From Bacteroidota bacterium (GTDB lineage Bacteria; Bacteroidota; Bacteroidia; Flavobacteriales; Schleiferiaceae), in contig SYCM01000116.1 in assembly GCA_005786915.1 (NCBI GenBank), positions 1-12,127 on the forward strand: 12,127 bases of DNA, read 5' to 3'. Below are positions 6,191 to 12,127 of the stretch, piece by piece. Both the position numbers and the translations under genes were made by a program. Each line of letters begins with the position of its first letter. The stretch's first letter is position 1. The notes beneath the pieces were generated by a model, which had not been told where the DNA came from, made no database searches, and worked only from the letters and a program-made list of their open reading frames with translations.

Positions 6191-7228
6191 TTAAAGTGAA
6201 GGTACTTCGAGGCGGGCGCTGGCGGCGCGCCCCATATCGCTATATCGCCCCTCAACAAAGGCGTAGTAGGCGACGGCGCCAATCATCGCCGCATTGTCGG
6301 TGGCATAGCTCAGGGGCGGTATGCCGACGTCCAGACCTTTTTCGAGGCCCCAAGCGGCAAAAGCACGGCGCAGCAAGCGGTTGGCCGCCACTCCGCCTGC
6401 CAATACGGCGTACTGGTGGTCGGGCATCAAGGCCCGGTCTAAGCGGTCGAGCAGGGGCTGAACCAACGCCTTACGGACCGAAGCGCACCAGTCGTTTAGG
6501 TCGGTTTCGAGCGTGTCGGGCCGAAGCTTTTGCTCTTTGGCGATGGCGTACAAAATGCTGGTTTTGAGTCCGCTGTAGCTGAGGTCAAGCCCCGGCGTCT
6601 GCATGCGGGCAAAGGCGAAGCGGTCCGGATTGCCAAGTTCGGCGCGGCGGTCTACTTCGGGTCCGCCCGGGTAGGGCAAGCCCAACATCTTGGCCGCCTT
6701 GTCGAAGGCTTCGCCTACGGCGTCGTCAAGGGTTCCGCCCAATAGCCTAAAGTCAAACGGACCCCGCACGTCAAAGAGCTGGGTGTGGCCGCCCGAAACC
6801 ACGAGGGCCAAAAAGGGGAAGCCCTCGAGGGTGCGGTCCTGAACGCCCGGCTCGAGCAAGCTGTGCGCGAGCACGTGAGCCTGGATGTGGTGAACCCCGA
6901 TGAAGGGAAGGCCAAGCGACTGCGCTATGGCTTTGGCGGTACCGTGCCCAACCAGCAGCGACCCCAGCAATCCCGGGCCTTCGGTGGCGGCCACGGCGTC
7001 GAGGTCGCCAAAGCCAACCCTGGCCTGGGACATTGCCGCGAGTATCGTCGGAACCACCGTCTGGCTGTGTGCCCGTGAGGCCAATTCGGGAACCACGCCC
7101 CCGTAGGTTTCGTGGACCGTTTGGCTGTAGACCACGTTGGCCAAAACCTCGCGTCCGCGAAGCACGGCCGCCCCGCTGTCGTCGCAGCTGCTTTCGATTG
7201 AGAGAATTAGGGGTTCCGGCCGCTTCAT
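6191..7228 (-). CDS. tsaD: tRNA N6-threonylcarbamoyladenosine synthase subunit TsaD
   Basis: 345-aa member of the Kae1/Qri7/TsaD family, the catalytic subunit that transfers the threonylcarbamoyl group to A37 of tRNAs reading ANN codons, working with TsaB/TsaE (not in this window). Visible motifs: ILSIESSCDDSGAAVL (8-23); the metal-binding H114-IQA-H118 in GVHHIQAH; VSGGHTQL (144-151); the substrate region GGTLDDAVGEAFDKAAKMLG (164-183); AGGVAANRLLR (277-287); and the third metal ligand Asp311 in SYATDNAAMIG. All expected residues are present, so it should be active, and it is essential or near-essential in most bacteria. It is the first gene of the modification operon, preceded 4 bases upstream by a perfect -7 box. 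It is divergent from tamB, an arrangement I recall from other Bacteroidota. Confidence 0.96.
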   Translation of the reverse strand: MKRPEPLILSIESSCDDSGAAVLRGREVLANVVYSQTVHETYGGVVPELASRAHSQTVVPTILAAMSQARVGFGDLDAVAATEGPGLLGSLLVGHGTAKAIAQSLGLPFIGVHHIQAHVLAHSLLEPGVQDRTLEGFPFLALVVSGGHTQLFDVRGPFDFRLLGGTLDDAVGEAFDKAAKMLGLPYPGGPEVDRRAELGNPDRFAFARMQTPGLDLSYSGLKTSILYAIAKEQKLRPDTLETDLNDWCASVRKALVQPLLDRLDRALMPDHQYAVLAGGVAANRLLRRAFAAWGLEKGLDVGIPPLSYATDNAAMIGAVAYYAFVEGRYSDMGRAASARLEVPSL

Positions 7229-7232
7229 TGCA

Positions 7233-7240
7233 CAAAATTA
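7233..7240 (-). promoter_or_regulatory. Bacteroidota-type -7 promoter element for tsaD operon
   Basis: Read on the minus strand this is TAATTTTG, an exact match to TAnnTTTG. Only four bases (TGCA) separate it from the tsaD ATG, so transcription would begin at or next to the start codon. No TTG-like -33 element is visible upstream on the minus strand. Confidence 0.45.
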
Positions 7241-7246
7241 GGGTGG

Positions 7247-7254
7247 TAACTTAG
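7247..7254 (+). promoter_or_regulatory. Possible -7 element for tamB
   Basis: TAACTTAG matches TAnnTTTG with one mismatch and ends four bases before the tamB ATG, mirroring the tsaD element on the other strand. The 30-base divergent spacer leaves no other room for a tamB promoter, but the match is imperfect and no -33 element is seen. Confidence 0.25.
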
Positions 7255-7258
7255 CAGT

Positions 7259-10200
7259 ATGGTGGGGCGCGCACTACGAATTCTTGGATGGACCGTTTTA
7301 GGTGCCCTGGGGGCGATGGCCCTTGCGTTTTTGGCTCTGTGCTTGAACCCCAGATGGGTCAACCGCCCAGCCGAGCGATGGGTAAAAGCCTACCTGGAGC
7401 AGCATCCTTTGGCCGATTCCGCTCAATTGAGCGTTCGATCGGTGGCCTGGAAGCCCTTGCTTGGTCTTGAATTACGCGGAGTTGAACTGCGCCGGGGCCT
7501 CGAGGGGGTCTATGTCGGAACCGTCGAGTTGGATGGGCTCGGGCGGCGCAACGGCCGATGGTATGCCGAAACGCTGCGCTTGGATTCGGTAGCCGTGACC
7601 GGGATCCCCGGCGGGCATTGGGCGGAATGGTTCGCACCGTGGAGCGATCCCAACGACACCACTTCGTCCGCGCTGGCCTTGGAGTTAGGTGAGGTGCAGC
7701 TCGGTTTTTGGGCGCAAAGCCTCGAAGGCGATACCCTCATCGGGCCGTCGAGGCTGCAGCTCACCGGGGTCGTGTGGGAATCCAATGCGCTCCAAACCCG
7801 CGCGCACCTCGAGCTGGAGCTGCCTGCCGCAGTTGGGTCGGTGGTGGCGGACCTTCGCATGCTGCCCGACACCGCAGACCTTAAGCTTCGTTGGGGCGCC
7901 TTCAAAGCTCAGGCGTTTTATCAGGGCGACAACCTGAAGGTATCACTTGAGGACACGTCGTCAAACAAGTTATCTATCAGGGCATTAAATAAAAATAATT
8001 CATGGTTTTTACCTGCGCAGGAATGGGCCTGGGGGGAAGTCGCCGTGCAAGCGCAGGGTTCGTGGAGCGGAACGCGCGCGGCGCTTCAGCTCGAAGGTTC
8101 GGGCTTGCGGGCCAACCTGCGCCTTCGGGACGAAGTCGCGACCTTATTGCTGCGCGCCGATTCGACCCAATTGCCCGAGGGATCGCAGTGGACGGCGCAC
8201 GGAAGCGTGAAGGGGCGCTACGAATCGGGAGCCTGGTCGCTACAAGGAAGCGACCTGATCGGAGCCGTCGAAGCGAACCGGGTCCATGTGACGGAGCTGG
8301 CGCTGTCTGGGTCCCGAACGAAATGGCAAGCCCTGCTGCGCGAAGCCCGCTACGGCGAGCTTTCGGCGGAAGGGGATTACGCCCTCGAGTCGGTTAGGGC
8401 CCAATGGGCGCCTGAAACTCCCTTGCAGGCTGGCTTCGGACTTCCGTCACTGCACCGCCTGGCCGCTCGCTGGTCCATTTCGAAGCCCTTTAACCTCGGC
8501 CTTACGGCCTTCGACAGCCTGCAGCCGGTGGGGAGCCTGACGGCGGCCGTGCAAAAGTCGTTTTGGGACCTAGGCGGATCGCTTGGCGGATATCAGCTCA
8601 AGGCGCGCTTTGACCGGCTTCCCGACCAGTGGAGCCTGCCCGAGCTCGCCGCTGCGTCTCTTTCGGAGCAGGCGCTCGCCGGACGCTTGACGCTATTGGA
8701 CTCAATTGGCTTCGCCTCGCTCGACCTCACGGGCCCTGAACTCCAGTTCCACCTCGCCCACGAACCTTCGGGCACGGTGGGCACGGCCTGGTGGCAATCC
8801 GAAGGGCAACGCGCTGACTGGATTTACCGAGCCACCGCCCGCTCCGTGCGCCACGAACTCACCTGGCGGGGGGCCGAATCGGCAAGTCTGCGTCTCGAGG
8901 CGGCGCCGGGCGACAGCTTGCGCGCCGAATTCCGCGGACTCGCCGACCATTCCCGAGGAGGCCAAATCCACTTGATTGCCCAAATTTGGCCCCACGGAAC
9001 GGTGTGGGACGGCGGACTTCATTCCGGATCGGCAGACGCTTGGTACCGCCCCGAGTCGGGCGACAGCGTTCGGCTAAATGGGGTATTTCGTGGGGCAAGC
9101 CACTTCAGTTACGATTTTGAAAACCAACGATTGGCCTTCAGCGACCCGCTGTACTGGACCAGCCCCGAGGGACAGCTTGCGGTGGGCGGGGCCCTTAGTC
9201 CTAGCGATGGCGAGGTGCTGCGCCTGCAAGCCCGCAACGTAGACGTTCCCTTTTGGTCTCGGGTCGCCGGCCTTAGCGACCTCGACTTGGGCGGTAAGGT
9301 AGGCTTGGATGCGGTTGTGGTCGGACAGCTCTCGGGGTGGGCCGTTTCGGGAGGATTGCGCACGGATTCACTCAGCCTCAAGCGACAAAGCCTCGGTCAA
9401 CTTACCGTAGACTTGGATTACGTTGCTGAGCGCCAGGAGGCCGACCTCGCGGTCTACTGGGCCCACGATGATACCGTCTTTTTAAACCTCCAGGGCCAGC
9501 TGAGCGCCAAGGGCTTCTCGGCAAAGACCAAGCAGCTGAGCATTCCGCTTCGCTGGGCGAGGCCGTTTGCCGAAGGCTCGGTCGACGACCTCAACGGCCG
9601 CCTTCAGGGACGTGTTCAGATGTCGGCCAATGCCGATTTCTCGAACTTCAAGGTCGACGGAAGCGGCTTTTGGTCTTCGGCCCACCTGCGCATTCCGACG
9701 GTGGGACTGGGGCTTACGGGCACTGCCCCTTGGGTGCTGAACGAAAAATCGCTGAAGTTAGGCCCCGCGCGCTTTGGCGACCACCGCGGGGTGGGTTCTG
9801 CGGAAATTTCGGCCAAGGTATCGTTCACTGGAAGCGAACTGGTCGACCTCAGCTTCAAAACCGAGCGCATGCTGGTCCTTGACCTCCCGCCGAGCCGTAA
9901 CGCTGATTTTTACGGCTACATGGTGGCTTCGGGTTCGGGCCGACTGCACGGAAGCAGCCGTGCGCTGCGGCTCGACGTGCGTGCCAAGTCGGTGGATTCC
10001 TCAGTGTTTGCACTTCCGCTCGATGCCCCGGTTTCGCTTGACGAGGTTTCGTTTTTGAATTTTCGCGTCCGAAACGAGGCACCTAAGCCCCGCAAGCGGA
10101 CCAACGAGGATTTTGTGTTTGACGTACACCTTGACCTCGACGTGACCCAAGACGTGCTCGCTCGACTGATTCTGGACGAAACCCTCGGCGACGTCATCGA

Positions 10201-11074
10201 GGCCCGCGGAAGCGGTCCGATCCAGCTCGACGTGCCATGGGTAGGGGACATGGCGCTGCGCGGCAGCCTTAGCCTCGACCGTGGAACCTACTTATTCACC
10301 CTCGGCAACCTGATCAACAAGCCATTCAGCCTGGTTCCGGGCGGAACCATTCGTTGGACCGGCGATCCCTACGCGGCCCAGATGAACCTAACGGCCCGCT
10401 ACCGTACCCGCGCCGACGTGGCTGACTATCTGGGTCTGCCCGAGGCGGGACGGCAGAACATCGATGTCGGACTTCGGGCAACCGGACCCCTCTTTCAGCC
10501 GCAGCTTGCTTTTGACGTCGCCATGCCCAACGCGGGCGAGGTAGCCAAGGCGGCGCTTTCGAGCCGCATGAGCTACGCGGACGAGCGAACCACACAGGTT
10601 CTCAGTCTGCTCACCATCAGTTCTTTTTGGTTGGGTTCTTCTCCGCTTTCGGCCCAAGGAATGCAGGCTGTGGAGAGCAACACCACCCAAGTGCTGGCCT
10701 CGCAGTTCACCAACTTCGTGACCCAAGGTTTAGGTGCTGATTGGGACGTGAATCTGGCCTATTCCACCAATTCTGCGGCGGCCCAGCGCGAGATGGAGGC
10801 GAGCATCGGACGCCGGTTTTTGGACGACCGCCTAAGCATTCAAACGGAATGGGGAATACCAATCGGTCAGTCCCAGCCCAGCATCGGCTTGGGCGATGTG
10901 GAGGTGCGCTACCAGCTCTCCGAAGACGGTCGATGGAGTGCCAAAGCCTACCAACGACGGAACGACCAGATGATGCAAACGGGTGTGGTGGGAAGCCAGC
11001 GCCAAGGAATTGGCGTGCGTTTCGAGCAAAGCGGGGCAACGTGGAGTCAGCTGCTCCAAGGCGAAAAAAGGTAA
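7259..11074 (+). CDS. tamB: TamB-like translocation and assembly module protein
   Basis: 1271-aa AsmA/TamB-type envelope protein. An N-terminal hydrophobic segment (about residues 7-28, LRILGWTVLGALGAMALAFL) anchors it in the inner membrane. The long middle is beta-rich repeat sequence of the kind that forms a hydrophobic groove across the periplasm. The C-terminal DUF490/TamB domain (about residue 940 onward) shows DVHLDLDVTQDVLARL, LRGSLSLDRGTYLFTLGN (about 998-1015), GGTIRWTGDPYAAQMNLTARY, and a Ser/Gln-rich tail. Family knowledge: TamB proteins bridge inner and outer membranes, helping outer-membrane protein assembly with TamA/BamA and bulk phospholipid transport. No TamA/BamA partner gene is in the window. 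The middle repeats diverge fast, so only the ends are diagnostic. Residues about 232-250 are encoded by a very AT-rich patch. It ends on a hairpin shared with the convergent rib gene. Confidence 0.9.
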   Translation: MVGRALRILGWTVLGALGAMALAFLALCLNPRWVNRPAERWVKAYLEQHPLADSAQLSVRSVAWKPLLGLELRGVELRRGLEGVYVGTVELDGLGRRNGRWYAETLRLDSVAVTGIPGGHWAEWFAPWSDPNDTTSSALALELGEVQLGFWAQSLEGDTLIGPSRLQLTGVVWESNALQTRAHLELELPAAVGSVVADLRMLPDTADLKLRWGAFKAQAFYQGDNLKVSLEDTSSNKLSIRALNKNNSWFLPAQEWAWGEVAVQAQGSWSGTRAALQLEGSGLRANLRLRDEVATLLLRADSTQLPEGSQWTAHGSVKGRYESGAWSLQGSDLIGAVEANRVHVTELALSGSRTKWQALLREARYGELSAEGDYALESVRAQWAPETPLQAGFGLPSLHRLAARWSISKPFNLGLTAFDSLQPVGSLTAAVQKSFWDLGGSLGGYQLKARFDRLPDQWSLPELAAASLSEQALAGRLTLLDSIGFASLDLTGPELQFHLAHEPSGTVGTAWWQSEGQRADWIYRATARSVRHELTWRGAESASLRLEAAPGDSLRAEFRGLADHSRGGQIHLIAQIWPHGTVWDGGLHSGSADAWYRPESGDSVRLNGVFRGASHFSYDFENQRLAFSDPLYWTSPEGQLAVGGALSPSDGEVLRLQARNVDVPFWSRVAGLSDLDLGGKVGLDAVVVGQLSGWAVSGGLRTDSLSLKRQSLGQLTVDLDYVAERQEADLAVYWAHDDTVFLNLQGQLSAKGFSAKTKQLSIPLRWARPFAEGSVDDLNGRLQGRVQMSANADFSNFKVDGSGFWSSAHLRIPTVGLGLTGTAPWVLNEKSLKLGPARFGDHRGVGSAEISAKVSFTGSELVDLSFKTERMLVLDLPPSRNADFYGYMVASGSGRLHGSSRALRLDVRAKSVDSSVFALPLDAPVSLDEVSFLNFRVRNEAPKPRKRTNEDFVFDVHLDLDVTQDVLARLILDETLGDVIEARGSGPIQLDVPWVGDMALRGSLSLDRGTYLFTLGNLINKPFSLVPGGTIRWTGDPYAAQMNLTARYRTRADVADYLGLPEAGRQNIDVGLRATGPLFQPQLAFDVAMPNAGEVAKAALSSRMSYADERTTQVLSLLTISSFWLGSSPLSAQGMQAVESNTTQVLASQFTNFVTQGLGADWDVNLAYSTNSAAAQREMEASIGRRFLDDRLSIQTEWGIPIGQSQPSIGLGDVEVRYQLSEDGRWSAKAYQRRNDQMMQTGVVGSQRQGIGVRFEQSGATWSQLLQGEKR

Positions 11075-11099
11075 ATTTCGGGCTGGCCCGAAGGAAATT
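11074..11099. terminator. Hairpin terminator between tamB and the rib gene
   Basis: TTCGGG (11077-11082), loop CTGG and CCCGAA (11087-11092) form a perfect 6-bp stem, extended outward by AATT pairing across a GG bulge. It occupies almost all of the 23-base gap between the two convergent stop codons. On the minus strand it is followed by T-rich sequence that includes six T residues (complement of 11064-11069), so it could terminate the rib transcript; the plus-strand side lacks a clean T run. Confidence 0.55.
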
Positions 11100-12127
11100 A
11101 GTACAACGCGACGTTCTGCACGATGTGCAGCCCGTAGCCTTCAATGCCCACGCGCCGCATCGGGTTTTGGGTGAGCAATGCGACGTTGCGCAATCCGAGG
11201 CCGTGCAATATCTGGGCGCCCACGCCGTAGTCCAGCGGATCGTGGCCCATTGACCGCGTGGGGCTCGGGGGCAGCGAAGGATCCCATTCGGTCCAGTCGG
11301 TAGCCGGTCCGCGCTGGTTCAGGCAGACAATGCAGCCCGCTCCACGTTCCGCAATTTTGTGCATGGCGGCCGCAAAATGCGCGCTATCGGGCGATCCCGA
11401 TTGATCAAAGTGCGACCAAGGGCTTGCGGCAAAAGGTCCGCTCTGCATGCGTACCAAGACCTCGTCGTCTTCGTGCCAGCTTCCGAAGCTAAAGCTGGCG
11501 TGCCGCTGCTCTGACGTGGTTTGGCCGTATACGCGCACCTGCCAGGGACCCATGGGGCTGTCGAGGCGGTAGGCGCGCAGTTCGTGCACCAACCGGTCGC
11601 GTTCCATGCGGTAGCGAATGAGCTGCTCAATGCTGATGATACGCAGCCCGTGGCGAGCCGCCATCACTTCGAGGTCGGGAAGACGGGCCATGCTGCCGTC
11701 TTCATTCATGATTTCGACGATGACTCCGGCCGGCCGGCTTCCTGCGAGGCGAGCGAGGTCAATTGCGGCCTCGGTGTGGCCCGCACGGCGCAAGACCCCT
11801 CCCGGTCGCGCGCGTAACGGAAAAATGTGTCCCGGACGGCGAAATTGCTCCGGCTTGATGTCAGGCCGGGCAAGGGCGTTGATGGTTTTGGCGCGGTCGT
11901 GCGCCGAAATGCCGGTCGTTACGCCTTCGCCTTCGAGGTCGACGCTCACCGTGAAGGCCGTGCCGTGCGGGTCGGTGTTCCGGTCCACCATGGCGTGCAG
12001 CCCAAGCTCGTCGCAGCGCTGGTCAATTAGCGGCACGCAAATGAGTCCGCGCGCGTGGGTCGCCATAAAATTGACGGTCTCGGGCGTGATGCCCTCGGCC
12101 AAGGCCACGAGGTCGCCTTCGTTCTCG
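11098..12127 (-). CDS. ribB: 3,4-dihydroxy-2-butanone-4-phosphate synthase with degenerate GTP cyclohydrolase II domain, N-terminus cut by window edge
   Basis: Partial: about 342 C-terminal residues are visible and the start lies off the right edge. The frame is open through the edge and begins ENEGDLVALAEGITPE, so the GTG at 12108 is internal. The first 200 residues are RibB (ribulose 5-phosphate to DHBP plus formate, riboflavin pathway): the acidic ENEGD motif, THARGLICVPL, GVTTGISAHDRAKTI, RPGHIFPLRA and GHTEAAIDLARLAG are intact. The remainder (about 11098-11590) aligns with GTP cyclohydrolase II: it keeps DYGVGAQILHGLGLRNVALLTQNP and GIEGYGLHIV. However, the HSEC...CDC zinc cysteines are replaced (VLVRMQSGPF onward) and the QEGRGIGL motif is gone (CLNQRGPATDW). 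That half should be inactive, so a separate RibA is expected elsewhere. Databases often call such proteins ribBA. Confidence 0.9.
   Translation of the reverse strand, partial: ENEGDLVALAEGITPETVNFMATHARGLICVPLIDQRCDELGLHAMVDRNTDPHGTAFTVSVDLEGEGVTTGISAHDRAKTINALARPDIKPEQFRRPGHIFPLRARPGGVLRRAGHTEAAIDLARLAGSRPAGVIVEIMNEDGSMARLPDLEVMAARHGLRIISIEQLIRYRMERDRLVHELRAYRLDSPMGPWQVRVYGQTTSEQRHASFSFGSWHEDDEVLVRMQSGPFAASPWSHFDQSGSPDSAHFAAAMHKIAERGAGCIVCLNQRGPATDWTEWDPSLPPSPTRSMGHDPLDYGVGAQILHGLGLRNVALLTQNPMRRVGIEGYGLHIVQNVALY

Noticed and set aside
6190..6282. Upstream ATG start (6282) for the RimB-like peptidase
   Set aside because: It would add 31 residues that overlap the tsaD C-terminus and lie outside the family. 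MANPKRILGR one base after the tsaD stop is the natural start.
6007..6567. 186-aa open frame on the plus strand
   Set aside because: Antisense to the RimB-like gene and tsaD; Arg/Gly-rich with no domain, a shadow.
12106..12108. GTG as start codon of the rib gene
   Set aside because: The frame is open upstream and encodes ENEGDL, part of the RibB active-site motif, so the true start is beyond the right edge.
1..12127. tRNA/rRNA genes, CRISPR arrays, transposases, attachment sites
   Set aside because: Read on both strands; no repeat array, tRNA-like cloverleaf, transposase motif or terminal inverted repeat was found, and coding genes account for nearly all bases.

Overview
The window reads as chromosomal DNA of a GC-rich Bacteroidota (Flavobacteriia-like) bacterium. 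Three things point there: perfect TAnnTTTG-type -7 elements in front of genes, no obvious Shine-Dalgarno sequences, and the family types present (a RibB with a decayed RibA half, a TamB gene divergent from tsaD, a photolyase-related operon). Gene packing is extreme. Ten protein genes fill almost everything, the longest non-coding gap is 47 bases, and no stretch over 300 bases lacks a gene. I saw no RNA gene, mobile element, CRISPR array or prophage.

Left block (1-2572, minus strand): a four-gene operon read SDR-family protein -> flavin reductase-like protein -> 51-aa DUF2256 zinc-finger-like protein -> photolyase-related protein (DPRP / iron-sulfur (6-4) photolyase family, running off the left edge). 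Junctions are 0, 3 and -4 bases. It looks like a light-dependent DNA repair module with its own flavin chemistry and two accessory proteins of unknown role. The SDR has lost the catalytic tyrosine. The DUF2256 gene ends in a dnaX-like slippery run that would place a -1-shifted ribosome in the photolyase frame.

Middle block: hutH (histidine ammonia-lyase, plus strand) diverges from the photolyase operon across 47 bases. It converges on the next operon over a small hairpin that contains its stop codon and reaches that of rsmE.

Translation-modification operon (4130-7228, minus strand): tsaD (tRNA t6A) -> a retropepsin-like RimB-type protease -> rimK (S6 glutamate ligase) -> rsmE (16S rRNA m3U1498 methyltransferase), with junctions of 1, -4 and 0 bases. 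All four concern tRNA, ribosomal protein or rRNA modification.

Right block: tamB (envelope translocation/assembly protein, plus strand, 1271 aa) diverges from tsaD over 30 bases. It converges with a ribB/ribBA gene (minus strand, running off the right edge) over a second hairpin. The ribBA product keeps its DHBP synthase half, but its GTP cyclohydrolase II half lacks the zinc cysteines and catalytic motifs.
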